DNA of 64,000 bases from Sphingomonas sp. (GTDB lineage: Bacteria; Pseudomonadota; Alphaproteobacteria; Sphingomonadales; Sphingomonadaceae): NCBI GenBank assembly GCA_025936675.1, contig JAICSX010000001.1, positions 62,001 to 126,000 of the forward strand, written 5' to 3'. This document shows, in pieces, positions 1 to 7,373 of this stretch. The translations under genes were made by a program, and so were the position numbers. The notes beneath the pieces were generated by a model. The model had not been told where the DNA came from. It searched no databases and saw nothing but the letters and a program-made list of their open reading frames with translations. Position 1 is the stretch's first letter, and each line of letters begins with the position of its first letter.

Positions 1-310
1 GCGGCTGGTTGCGGTCACCGGGTCGGCGGCGGACGTCGAGAAGATCCTCAAAGAGCGCAGCCTCGGCCAGGCCGATTACGTGCTTTCGGGTCTGCCCTTT
101 TCGACGCTTCCCCCGGGCGTCGGTGAGGACATCGCCGAAGCCACATCGAAGGTCATCCGGCCGGGCGGGGCATTCCTGGTCTATCAGTTCAGCCCGAAGG
201 TCCGCGATTTCATCGCGCCGCATTTCGACCCGATCAAGCGCGGCTTCGAGTGGATCAACGTTCCGCCCGCGACCCTGTTCTGGGCTTACAAGGGTGAGCC
301 GAAGGCCTAA
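1..310 (+). CDS. Class I SAM-dependent methyltransferase, C-terminal part (5' truncated by window)
   Basis: Only the last ~102 codons are present; the reading frame is open from base 2 to the TAA at 308-310. The visible part holds a YVLSGLPFS segment, the position of the post-motif-II loop in Rossmann methyltransferases, followed by a PGGAFLVYQFSP strand, the usual motif III. This resembles the phospholipid N-methyltransferase (PmtA-like) group, which methylates phosphatidylethanolamine using S-adenosylmethionine. The cofactor-binding N-terminus is outside the window, so the substrate is an inference. The gene converges with the cardiolipin-synthase-like gene, sharing 4 bp. The lipid-head-group context supports a phospholipid role. 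Confidence 0.7.
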   Translation, partial: RLVAVTGSAADVEKILKERSLGQADYVLSGLPFSTLPPGVGEDIAEATSKVIRPGGAFLVYQFSPKVRDFIAPHFDPIKRGFEWINVPPATLFWAYKGEPKA

Positions 311-1545
311 CGCTCGGCCCGGAAGTTCAGCCGCCGCGTGACGCTGTAATCCATCACGTTCACCAGGAAGTGTGACAGCGCCCATTTGACGCGCTGCCAG
401 AGGCTGGCGCGGCGCTTGTGCAGCTCCGGCGTGATCCAGTTGCAGTCCTTGAGCTCGCGTTCGAAATAGCCGCGCATTGCGTCGGCGAAGCCGGCATCCT
501 TGATCCGAAGCATGACTTCCAAATTGATGTAGAAGCTCCGGTAATCGAAGTTGGACGAGCCGATGTGGACGATGTCGTCGACAATCGCGAGCTTCGTGTG
601 AAGCTTGGCCGGCTGATATTCGTACAATCGCACATGACGGCGAAGCAGCCGGCTGTAGCTGTGCCGGGCCGCCGCCACCGTTGCAATATTGTCGGATTTC
701 GCCGCGTTGATGATCCGCGCCTCGCCGCGCCGTCCGACCCTGCCGATGCGCCGGATCATCGCCCCCGGCGGCGCGAAATAAGCGAAGATCATGTCGAGCC
801 GGCGCGCGCGCTTCATGTCGCGCCCGATGCTCCGCCACCAGCTGTTGCGAACGCTCAACGGCCCGCTGAACTTCCACTGCAGCGGCCCCTGCCATTCGTT
901 ATATTCGGCAATCATCCGCCGAAGCGAGCGGAGCTTCGATCCTTTCCGCTTCGACCAGCGGAACAAGGCATCGAAATAGCGCGCGGCGGGAATTGCCTCC
1001 GGGCCATCGACCCGGAGCCAGAGGTCGCGCCAGTGCTTTGCACTCCGGTCGTCGAGATAGGTTGCGTCGATGTTCGCGCCGCCGATGAGGACGGTCTGCT
1101 CGTCGATCACGATCAGCTTTTGGTGATTGCGGAGGAGATAGCGACGCCCGTAGCTGGGGTTGAACACACAATATTCGCCGCCGGCCTCGGCAAGGTCGCT
1201 GAAGAACTTAGGGGTCGCAGCCGAACCGAAGCCGTCGATCAGCAGCTTGACCTCGACTCCGCGCTTGGCGGCGTCGGTCAAAGCGTTGCGAACCGCATCG
1301 CCATCCTGGTCGGGATTGAACATGTACATCAGCATGCGGATGCTGCTTCCTGCCGCCGCGATGAGGCTCAGCAGCATCCCGAAGCGATCCTGCCCCGTCT
1401 CGATCAACTCCAGCCGGTTGCCCGAGATCTCGGCGCGGATCGGCGCAGTCTTCACAGGGTCGGCGGCTTGGTCGGGCACAGCGCCAGCTTTCCTTGACTT
1501 TTCAGCCTCCCGCAAGCTATTGGCGCCGCCTTTCCGGCATCCCAT
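307..1545 (-). CDS. Phospholipase D-like protein, cardiolipin synthase family
   Basis: A protein of about 412 aa with two HKD motifs, H141-x-K143-x4-D148 (HQKLIVID) and H316-x-K318-x4-D323 (HTKLAIVD), each followed by the GG/GS-x-N segment typical of the PLD superfamily. Family members condense two phosphatidylglycerols into cardiolipin or transfer phosphatidyl groups at the membrane. I see no N-terminal transmembrane pair, which classical Cls proteins have, so it is closer to the ClsB/ClsC type. The start is uncertain: ATG at 1545 is the first ATG, a GTG at 1563 is only adjacent to a GGAGG, and a GTG at 1479 would keep both domains intact. It is divergent from rpoZ with almost no intergenic space, which favours a shorter protein. 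Confidence 0.85.
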   Translation of the reverse strand: MGCRKGGANSLREAEKSRKAGAVPDQAADPVKTAPIRAEISGNRLELIETGQDRFGMLLSLIAAAGSSIRMLMYMFNPDQDGDAVRNALTDAAKRGVEVKLLIDGFGSAATPKFFSDLAEAGGEYCVFNPSYGRRYLLRNHQKLIVIDEQTVLIGGANIDATYLDDRSAKHWRDLWLRVDGPEAIPAARYFDALFRWSKRKGSKLRSLRRMIAEYNEWQGPLQWKFSGPLSVRNSWWRSIGRDMKRARRLDMIFAYFAPPGAMIRRIGRVGRRGEARIINAAKSDNIATVAAARHSYSRLLRRHVRLYEYQPAKLHTKLAIVDDIVHIGSSNFDYRSFYINLEVMLRIKDAGFADAMRGYFERELKDCNWITPELHKRRASLWQRVKWALSHFLVNVMDYSVTRRLNFRAER

Positions 1546-1579
1546 ATAGCTGGCAACTCCCACTCCTCCGGAGCATCAA

Positions 1580-1921
1580 ATGGCGCGCGTTACCGTTGAA
1601 GATTGTGTCGACAAGATCCCGAACCGGTTCGATCTTGTCCTGATGGCGGCCCAGCGTGCCCGGCAGATCTCGGGCGGCGCCGACCTCACCATCGATCGCG
1701 ACCGCGACAAGAATCCGGTCGTCGCGCTCCGCGAGATCGCCGACGTGACGGTGAAGCCGAAGGAACTCGAGGAAGCGATCGTCACCAACCTCCAGAAGGT
1801 GCGGGTCGACGAAGAGGACGAGACCGAGGAGCTGGCGTCGCTGAGCGAAGCCGCCGAGGCGCTTCGCCTGACCGCCGCCGCGCCGCCGCGCCCGACGCCG
1901 TCGGGCGGGGACTACGAGTAA
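1580..1921 (+). CDS. rpoZ: DNA-directed RNA polymerase omega subunit
   Basis: The 113-aa product starts [17 protein letters not shown] and continues with the [12 protein letters not shown] helix, the signature of RpoZ, which clamps the beta' subunit during RNA polymerase assembly. The C-terminal ~45 residues are acidic and then Ala/Pro rich, an extension usual in alphaproteobacteria. A GGAG ribosome-binding site lies 7 nt before the ATG. In related genomes rpoZ usually precedes spoT/relA; here it is followed by a dispersed inverted repeat and pdeM, so that neighbourhood is not conserved. Confidence 0.97.
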   Translation: MARVTVEDCVDKIPNRFDLVLMAAQRARQISGGADLTIDRDRDKNPVVALREIADVTVKPKELEEAIVTNLQKVRVDEEDETEELASLSEAAEALRLTAAAPPRPTPSGGDYE

Positions 1922-1926
1922 CCAGC

Positions 1927-2013
1927 GAGTCATTGCGAGCGTAGCGAAGCAATCCAGGAATTAATTGCATATTCTGGATTGCGTCGTCGCTGCGCTCCTC
2001 GCAATGACGAGTC
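1927..2013. repeat. Imperfect inverted repeat (REP/MITE-like), ~87 bp
   Basis: The left arm (CGAGTCATTGCGAG, from 1927, continuing GCGTAGCGAAGCAATCCAG) is mirrored by a right arm running CTGGATTGCG... to CTCGCAATGACGAGTC ending at 2013. The AT-rich loop lies near 1957-1973. The CATTGCGAG...AAGCAATCCAG core is a dispersed palindrome I recognise from many proteobacterial genomes. It fills the whole rpoZ-pdeM gap, and the ATG of pdeM begins at the base after its right end. Confidence 0.8.
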
Positions 2014-2676
2014 ATGGTTCCCTTTTCGTTCGCGGGCGAAACGTTCGAAGCCACGCCGGCCGGCGCGCTCTACTGGGCGGCGCGGCGGGCGCTGCTCGTC
2101 GCCGATTTGCACCTCGAAAAGGCGAGCTGGTTCGCCCGCCTCGGGCAGTTCCTCCCCCCCTATGATTCGCACGCCACGCTGAGGGCGCTTACAGCGGAGG
2201 TCGATCGCACGGGCGCAGAGCGGCTGTTCTGCCTCGGCGACAGCTTCCACGATCGTTTCGGCTGCGAGCGGCTCCCGGCCAGCGCGCGCGACCTGCTGAC
2301 GAGCCTGACCGCGCGCCTCGACTGGGCGTGGATCGTCGGGAATCACGATCCGGGCTTTGCGGATCATTGCGGGGGAAGCATTGCCGACGAGGTCGAGATC
2401 GGCGGCATGATCCTTCGCCACGAGGCTGTGCGCGACGAGCGGCGGCCGGAAATCTCCGGCCATTTCCATCCCAAGCTCAGGGTTCATCTGCGTGGTAGGC
2501 AAGTTTCGCGGCGCTGCTTCGTCATGTCGCCGACGAAGATCATAATGCCGGCGTTCGGCTCGCTGACCGGCGGGCTCGACGCGCACCATCCGGAGATTCT
2601 TGGCTCGGTCGGCGGTCATGCCGCCGCTCTCGTACCGGTGTCGGACCGTCTCCTGCGCTTTCCGCTGGCCGCCTAG
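2014..2676 (+). CDS. pdeM: Ligase-associated DNA damage response endonuclease PdeM
   Basis: A 220-aa calcineurin-like metallophosphoesterase. The ordered metal motifs are D31-L-H33 (DLHLEK), GD76 (GDSFHD), GN110-H111-D and G-H150-F-H152 (GHFHPK). These match PdeM, the nuclease found with an ATP-dependent DNA ligase, an exonuclease and the Lhr-type helicase in a bacterial damage-response cluster. None of those partners is adjacent here. The start codon touches the end of the inverted repeat, so no independent ribosome-binding site is visible; translation may depend on a transcript from rpoZ. It converges with the pabC-like remnant. Confidence 0.85.
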   Translation: MVPFSFAGETFEATPAGALYWAARRALLVADLHLEKASWFARLGQFLPPYDSHATLRALTAEVDRTGAERLFCLGDSFHDRFGCERLPASARDLLTSLTARLDWAWIVGNHDPGFADHCGGSIADEVEIGGMILRHEAVRDERRPEISGHFHPKLRVHLRGRQVSRRCFVMSPTKIIMPAFGSLTGGLDAHHPEILGSVGGHAAALVPVSDRLLRFPLAA

Positions 2677-2906
2677 TCCGACCGCACCTCGATCGCCATC
2701 GCACCGGTCGGCGACAGCAGCAGCCGCGCCGTCGCGCGCCGCCGTTTCCCGAATGTCGCGGCCTGGAGCTCGTTGCGCGCCGCGTGGCGGTCGAACTTGA
2801 AGCCCTGCGCCTCCGCGGCCGCCTTCAGACGATCGAGATGCGTGTCGAGGTCGGCAATCCCGTCCTCGGGATCGAAGCGCATCGTTTCTTCAAGGTCCCC
2901 CATCAC
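2673..2906 (-). pseudogene. Truncated aminodeoxychorismate lyase-like (PabC domain) remnant
   Basis: This encodes 77 aa that read ETMRFDPEDGI, then a DTHLDRLKAAAEAQGF helix, RNELQAATF and a terminal MAIEVR. From memory this matches the start of the fold-type IV PLP (PabC) half of alphaproteobacterial PabB-PabC fusions, an enzyme half normally of ~200 aa or more. The PLP lysine region and everything after it are missing, and reading upstream on this strand meets a stop within about 90 bp instead of a PabB domain. I therefore call it a gene remnant. It could alternatively be a small conserved protein that has been kept. Confidence 0.5.
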
Positions 2907-2995
2907 GGCGCCTTCATCAACGGCATGAGCGCAAAGGACAAGCCCCCAAGACGCGGCTCATTGCAGGAGCCTGCGGCTGTTCCTAAACCTCGCCC

Positions 2996-4291
2996 ATGAC
3001 AGCCAAGACCACGCTCCTCTTCGCCGCCGCAATGCTGCTATCGTCGACTGCAATGGCGCAGCCGACCAGCAACCCGATCGATCCCAAGGTCCAGGCGCGA
3101 ATCGACCGCATCCTCAAGGCGACGCCGTTGATCGACGGCCACAACGATTTGCCGGAGCAGTTGCGTGAAAACTACGGGCTCAGCACAGAGGGGCTTGCGA
3201 GCGGAACCGACAAGCGGGCCGACCATCCGCTGATGACCGACATGGCGCGGCTTCACCAGGGCCGGCTCGGCGCACAATTCTGGTCGGTCTATATCCCCAG
3301 CGAAGTGACCGGAGACAATGCGATCCGCGACACGCTCGAGCAGATCGACATCGTCAAGCGGCTGGTCAAAGCCTATCCGAACGACCTCGAGCTGGCGCGC
3401 ACGGCCGACGACATCGTCCGAATCCACAAGAGCGGGAAGGTCGCTTCGCTGATCGGCGTCGAGGGCGGGCACCAGATCGGAGGAAACCTCGCCGCGCTCC
3501 GCTCCTATTACGAGCTCGGCGCGCGCTACATGACGATCACGCACTTCAAGAACAACGAGTTCGCCGACAGCGCGACCGACGACCCCAAATGGCACGGGAT
3601 CAACGATTTCGGCCGCACCGTCATCCACGAGATGAACCGCTTGGGAATGCTCGTCGACTTGAGCCACGTCTCGCCCGAGACGATGCGCGCCGTCATCGCC
3701 GCCAGCAAGGCCCCGTTGATCTTCAGCCACAGCGACGCCCGAGCGCTCGCCGACCATCCGCGAAACGTGCCCGACGACGTGCTGCAGATGCTGCCGGCGA
3801 ACGGCGGGGTGGTGATGGTCAATTTCTTCCTCGGCCATTTGTCGCCCGACTTCATGCGCTGGAGCGCCGACAAGGACGCCGAGACGGCGCGGCTGAAAAA
3901 CCTCTACACCGGCCAGCCCGAGCGCCGCGACGCCGCAATGAAGAGCTGGCTCGACGCGCATTCCGTGCCCCGCGCGGACGTCGGACTCATCGCCGACCAT
4001 ATCGAGCATGTCGTGAAGGTCGCGGGCCACGACCATGTCGGCATCGGCGGCGATCTCGACGGCATCGACTGGGACGGCGCACCCGCCGGAATGAACAGCG
4101 TTGCCGGCTATCCCTTGCTCTTTGCCGAGCTGATCCGCCGCGGCTGGTCCGACACGGACCTCGCCAAGCTCGCGGGCGGAAACGTGCTTCGCGTGATGCG
4201 CCGGGCCGAAGCCGTCGCCGCGTCGATGAAGGACGAGCCGCCGGCCACGGCGAGGCTGCAGCCGATCGATCCGGCCAATCCCTGGAAATGA
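2996..4291 (+). CDS. Membrane dipeptidase, peptidase family M19, exported
   Basis: A 431-aa protein with an N-terminal signal peptide (cleavage likely after AMA, residue ~21). It carries the M19 binuclear-zinc ligands: H49-x-D51 (DGHNDLP), E156 (GVEGGH), H224 (DLSHVS) and H245 (SHSDAR), with a later GGDLDGID. Family members hydrolyse dipeptides, including D-amino-acid and beta-lactam-like substrates, in the periplasm or at the cell surface. Its stop overlaps the start of the MBL-fold hydrolase (ATGA), so the two are translationally coupled. Confidence 0.92.
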   Translation: MTAKTTLLFAAAMLLSSTAMAQPTSNPIDPKVQARIDRILKATPLIDGHNDLPEQLRENYGLSTEGLASGTDKRADHPLMTDMARLHQGRLGAQFWSVYIPSEVTGDNAIRDTLEQIDIVKRLVKAYPNDLELARTADDIVRIHKSGKVASLIGVEGGHQIGGNLAALRSYYELGARYMTITHFKNNEFADSATDDPKWHGINDFGRTVIHEMNRLGMLVDLSHVSPETMRAVIAASKAPLIFSHSDARALADHPRNVPDDVLQMLPANGGVVMVNFFLGHLSPDFMRWSADKDAETARLKNLYTGQPERRDAAMKSWLDAHSVPRADVGLIADHIEHVVKVAGHDHVGIGGDLDGIDWDGAPAGMNSVAGYPLLFAELIRRGWSDTDLAKLAGGNVLRVMRRAEAVAASMKDEPPATARLQPIDPANPWK

Positions 4292-4947
4292 GCGAACCGC
4301 CGCTCAAGGCCGCGGTCATCCCGGTGACGCCGCTGCAGCAGAATTGCAGCTTGCTGTGGTGCACGGCGACCATGCGCGGCGCGTTCTGCGATCCAGGCGG
4401 CGACCTGCCGCGCCTCAAGGCCGCCGCCCAGCAGATGGGCGTGACGATCGAGAAGATCCTGCTGACCCACGGCCACATCGACCATTGCGGAAGCGCCGCA
4501 ATCCTCGCCGAGGAGCTCGGCGTCGAGATCGAAGGCCCGCACGAAGCCGACATCTACTGGATCGACCGGCTCGCCGAGGATGGCGCCAAGTACGGGATCG
4601 CCGGCCGCCCGTTCAAACCGGCGCGCTGGCTTGTCGACGGCGACCAGGCGAGCGTCGGCGAGATCATCGTCGACGTCCGCCACTGCCCCGGCCACACACC
4701 TGGGCACGTCGTCTTCCATCATCCGGAGTCGAAGCTCGCGCTCGTCGGCGACGTGCTGTTCAAGGGCTCGGTCGGCCGCTGGGACTTCCCGCACGGCAAC
4801 CAGCAGCAGCTGATCGAATCTATCACCCAGCGGCTGTGGCCGATGGGCGGCGAGACCGCCTTCGTGCCGGGGCACGGCCCGATGTCCACATTCGGCTACG
4901 AACGCGCGACCAATCCGTTCGTCGGGGACCAGGTGCTCGCGGCTTAG
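4288..4947 (+). CDS. MBL-fold metallohydrolase, YcbL/glyoxalase II-like
   Basis: The 219-aa product begins at the ATG that overlaps the dipeptidase TGA. It has the metallo-beta-lactamase signature TH61-x-H63-x-D65-H66, then H136 (GHTPGH), D155 (GDVLF) and H196 (PGHGP), in the order expected for the type II glyoxalase/YcbL subgroup. This subgroup hydrolyses thioesters such as S-lactoylglutathione. No signal peptide is present, so it is cytoplasmic. Length and motif spacing fit a one-domain YcbL protein better than full GloB, which has an extra C-terminal glutathione-binding domain. Confidence 0.9.
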   Translation: MSEPPLKAAVIPVTPLQQNCSLLWCTATMRGAFCDPGGDLPRLKAAAQQMGVTIEKILLTHGHIDHCGSAAILAEELGVEIEGPHEADIYWIDRLAEDGAKYGIAGRPFKPARWLVDGDQASVGEIIVDVRHCPGHTPGHVVFHHPESKLALVGDVLFKGSVGRWDFPHGNQQQLIESITQRLWPMGGETAFVPGHGPMSTFGYERATNPFVGDQVLAA

Positions 4948-4950
4948 GGG

Positions 4951-4984
4951 CTAATGGCAGGAATGGGTGGAAAGGTGCCGCTAG
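4951..4984 (+). repeat. Palindromic ~34-bp element, copy A
   Basis: Ends CTAATGGCAG and GGTGCCGCTAG, with the central GAATGGGTGGAAAG. It is one of six related copies, all with CTA...TAG-like or AATGTC/GACAT-like arms around a TGGGTCGAAAG core. The terminal CTAG supplies the TAG stop of the minus-strand gene that follows. Confidence 0.75.
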
Positions 4985-5379
4985 GTTCGAGCACAAGAAG
5001 AGAACAAAACGTCCTCGGTGGCGGTGTCTGGCACGTAAACCGAGCCATCGGAGTTGATGCGGAGTAGGTCTGGATATCCGCGCGCAACGGCGAGCGCGTG
5101 TTTGCGTATATCTAGAACAATCCGCCGCTCTGGCAGGAAGGAATAGCCAACCTTGTCGTTAGAAATGCGCACGGGAACGGTTGCACCGGGAAACGTCAGC
5201 GCACCTTGGCGCGTGATGTGGAACTCAACGTCCTTGAACCCCTGCGGCCCTTTGTAGCAGCCGACATGCCACCAACTTATCGGCCTGGTTTGTTGAGAAC
5301 TTACCCAGACGTAACTCCACGCAGCGACGATGGCGCACAACAATAGCGCCGTTCCAAGCCTGACGCGCGGAAGTCTCAT
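4981..5379 (-). CDS. Small exported or membrane-anchored protein of unknown function
   Basis: A 132-aa frame with an N-terminal hydrophobic segment (residues ~8-26, LGTALLLCAIVAAWSYVWV) that could be an uncleaved anchor or signal peptide. About 100 soluble residues follow with three Cys (C41, C129 and one in the anchor). I do not recognise a family. Its TAG stop codon is part of the terminal CTAG of repeat copy A. Base composition is visibly less GC-rich than the flanking genes, suggesting recent acquisition. The composition and the anchor make a real gene likely. Confidence 0.5.
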   Translation of the reverse strand: MRLPRVRLGTALLLCAIVAAWSYVWVSSQQTRPISWWHVGCYKGPQGFKDVEFHITRQGALTFPGATVPVRISNDKVGYSFLPERRIVLDIRKHALAVARGYPDLLRINSDGSVYVPDTATEDVLFSSCART

Positions 5380-5413
5380 CTAGCAAAGCCGACGTCCTCT
5401 GTCGCATTGCGGC

Positions 5414-5447
5414 CTAGCGTCTGCAATGGGTCGCATTCGAACGCTAG
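5414..5447 (+). repeat. Palindromic ~34-bp element, copy B
   Basis: CTAGCGT at 5414-5420 is a perfect inverse of ACGCTAG at 5441-5447; the centre reads CTGCAATGGGTCGCATTCG. The right CTAG provides the stop of the minus-strand gene at 5444. Confidence 0.75.
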
Positions 5448-5680
5448 TCCTTTCTCGTCCTGGCGCTTCGATAGCCCATCACGAGCAAACCGCCGATATT
5501 CACTGCTGCAGCTCCGATGACAATCTTCAGAAGCGTTAGGTCTCGCTGGTGATCTGTGGGACACTGGTGGTTCGCGTCAGGGAAACAATCCCCCATCATT
5601 GCGCCAAGCGAAAGCAAAGCGGCTGCGATCCAGCAGAGGAACGTCAAGGCGCAACCCTGTTCAAGAAAGCGACGACGCAT
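5444..5680 (-). CDS. Small two-helix membrane protein, unknown function
   Basis: From the ATG at 5680 this gives 78 aa with two hydrophobic helices: residues ~9-28 (CALTFLCWIAAALLSLGAMM) and ~51-67 (KIVIGAAAVNIGGLLVMGY). The short extramembrane loop has two Cys. The tail is basic. No family recognised. It lies between palindromic copies B and C; copy B forms its stop codon. A longer frame from a TTG at 5716 would begin inside copy C and is unlikely. It sits in the same low-GC patch as its neighbour on the same strand, 64 bp away, and may be co-transcribed. Confidence 0.5.
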   Translation of the reverse strand: MRRRFLEQGCALTFLCWIAAALLSLGAMMGDCFPDANHQCPTDHQRDLTLLKIVIGAAAVNIGGLLVMGYRSARTRKD

Positions 5681-5703
5681 AGATACGATTTTCGCCGGAC
5701 AGC

Positions 5704-5736
5704 CGAATGTCTGCAATGGGTGGAAAAACGGACATG
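5704..5736 (+). repeat. Palindromic ~34-bp element, copy C
   Basis: GAATGTCTGCAATGGGTGG, then AAAAACGGACATGC: arms ATGTC...GACAT around the same TGGGT centre. It lies upstream of the small membrane-protein gene. Confidence 0.7.
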
Positions 5737-5826
5737 CCCCCAGGCGTACTTTCCGCTAATTGATTTAAATTAAGCGGAATGTTAATAGGTCAGGGGCGGT
5801 ATCGTATTGCCGCCCGGGGGCGCTCA

Positions 5827-6734
5827 ATGAGATCTAGGACAAGACTGGCCATTTTCCTGTCTCTTGCAGGATTGGCCGCGCCAGCTTCGGCGGGATCAAT
5901 CTGGCCTCGCTCGGAAATTACGGCATCGTCGAGCTCGGCTCCGGCAATAACGTCAACATCAACAGCGGGCCGAACACCGGCAACGTCCTGGTCGGACAAG
6001 GCGCCACTGCGACCAGTGCAGGCGGCGGCAACGGCTCGATCCTCGGGACTGTCTATACCGACAACAAAGCCCTCGTGAACTTCACGGCTCTCCAGACGCC
6101 GTACCCCGACGCCGCAGAGGTATTGGTCACATCCGGGGTTACCCTCCAAGCGCTCAATGACGCTGTGGCTCTATCGAACGCCGCCGCAGCTTTGGCCCCG
6201 AACCAGACGCTCGCGAGCATAACGAGCGCCACGACATTCACCTGCTTAACCGCCAGTGGCTGCAGCCAGCTCGTGGTGGACATCACCGGCAATATTTCGA
6301 ACGCCACCATCACTTTGGTCGGTGACGCGAACAGCTATTTCATTTTTAACGTTGGCGGCATCTATTCCACCAACAAGGACATCGTCCTGAATGGCGCGGT
6401 CGACCCCAATCACATCCTCTGGAACCTCTTGGGGACCTCCGGGAACATCCTTCAGACCTCAGGCGGCGCGGGGAACTGCGGCCAATCGGCTACTTGTCTC
6501 CAAGGCACATTCCTTGCGACGCATGGCGGCGACTTTCAGTTTTCAAACCTTGGTCTAACGGGCCGACTGGTGAATACCGCAGGCGACATGCAGATTGTAT
6601 CCGGGTCGGCGTTCACCGCTCCGCCAACGCCACCGGTACCGGAACCTACGACCTGGGCGATGATGCTGCTCGGGTTCGGAGCGATTGGGCTCTCGATGCG
6701 ACACCGTCGTCGGAAGGCTGCGCAACCAGCTTAG
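5827..6734 (+). pseudogene. PEPxxWA-CTERM surface protein, frameshifted after its signal peptide
   Basis: An ATG at 5827, preceded by GGGGGCG, encodes a good signal peptide (MRSRTRLAIFLSLAGLAAPASAG). The mature protein is in another frame: from ~5895 it reads INLASLGNYGIVELGSG and stays open to 6734. One extra G in the GGG at 5892-5894 would join the two. The ~280-residue body is Gly/Asn/Thr rich, contains an ILWNLLG segment, and resembles choice-of-anchor or ice-binding-like beta-solenoids. The tail VPEPTTWAMMLLGFG plus MRHRRRK is a textbook PEPxxWA-CTERM signal: sorting motif, one helix, basic end. Such proteins are cleaved by exosortase in exopolysaccharide producers. The shift is a mutation, a phase-variable state or a base-call error. 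Confidence 0.75.
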
Positions 6735-6830
6735 ACTTGGCGATGGGTAGCGGGATGACTGAGACCCAAGCCTGAGGCCGCTCCCACGCAATTACCCTCC
6801 AATGCCCCTTTGGGCTGAAAGCTGCGAAAC

Positions 6831-6866
6831 GCTAATGGCAGCAATGGGTCGAAAGCTGCCACTAGC
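6831..6866 (+). repeat. Palindromic ~34-bp element, copy D
   Basis: GCTAATGGCAGC (6831-6842) pairs with GCTGCCACTAGC (6855-6866), 11 of 12 positions, around AATGGGTCGAAA. This is the best-preserved copy in this orientation. Confidence 0.8.
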
Positions 6867-6965
6867 TGTCTAAAGATTTCGCTGTCCTACAACGGCCCAA
6901 ATGTGATCCAAGCTAACGCATGGGTGTGATTTAGACTTCTCGCACGCCAAAGGTCACAAAGTGGA

Positions 6966-6998
6966 GGAAGTGGAAGGAGCCTGGTTTCTTCCACTTCC
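6966..6998 (+). other. Strong hairpin, 11-bp stem
   Basis: GGAAGTGGAAG (6966-6976) is the exact inverse of CTTCCACTTCC (6988-6998), with an 11-nt loop. There is no T-run on either side, so it is not a standard intrinsic terminator. It could be an operator, an mRNA leader structure or part of another dispersed repeat. Confidence 0.6.
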
Positions 6999-7163
6999 AA
7001 AGCCGCTTGGGCGTTGTGTCCGCCACCTTGCGCTCGTCTCTCTTTTCGCTATAGGGGCCGCGGTTCGCGACGATCCGGCCGCCGCCCTCGGGGGAGACCC
7101 CGGCGAGATGAGGCGCAGATCGTCGCAATTTTTATTGTCGCCAGAATTTTTGAAGGTGCCGCA

Positions 7164-7343
7164 ATGGCTGTCCCCAAGAGAAAAACCTCGCCGTCGAAGC
7201 GGAACATGCGCCGCAGCCACCATGCGCTGAAGGCGACCGCGTTCCAGGAATGCCCGAACTGCGGCGAACTGAAGCTTCCGCACAACATGTGCTCGGCATG
7301 CGGCCACTATAACGGCCGCGAGATCGTCTCGACCGAGGCCTGA
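7164..7343 (+). CDS. rpmF: Large ribosomal subunit protein bL32
   Basis: A 59-aa protein starting [20 protein letters not shown], the invariant L32 N-terminus, with the zinc-ribbon cysteines CPNC and CSAC (about 13 residues apart) near residues 30-46. The true start is the ATG at 7164 with GAAGGTG 5 nt upstream; upstream in-frame sequence is not coding. It is the first gene of the classical rpmF-plsX-fabH arrangement that couples ribosome and phospholipid synthesis. Confidence 0.97.
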   Translation: MAVPKRKTSPSKRNMRRSHHALKATAFQECPNCGELKLPHNMCSACGHYNGREIVSTEA

Positions 7344-7373
7344 GCCACGGCGGCGATCAAGGGGCGATAGCGA

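Larger units (their letters stand above)
6735..7163. other. 429-bp intergenic region before rpmF
   Basis: No convincing gene. It contains palindromic element copy D (6831-6866), an 11-bp-stem hairpin (6966-6998) and presumably the promoter of the rpmF-plsX-fabH operon. The last ~60 bp are locally AT-rich (CAATTTTTATTGTCGCC, near 7125-7142) and lead to a GAAGGTG ribosome-binding site before rpmF. Confidence 0.6.

Noticed and set aside
418..1497. Long plus-strand open frame opposite the cardiolipin-synthase-like gene
   Set aside because: It mirrors the codons of the minus-strand gene, has no Shine-Dalgarno or domain, and GC-rich DNA gives long antisense frames; the minus-strand frame has clear HKD motifs.
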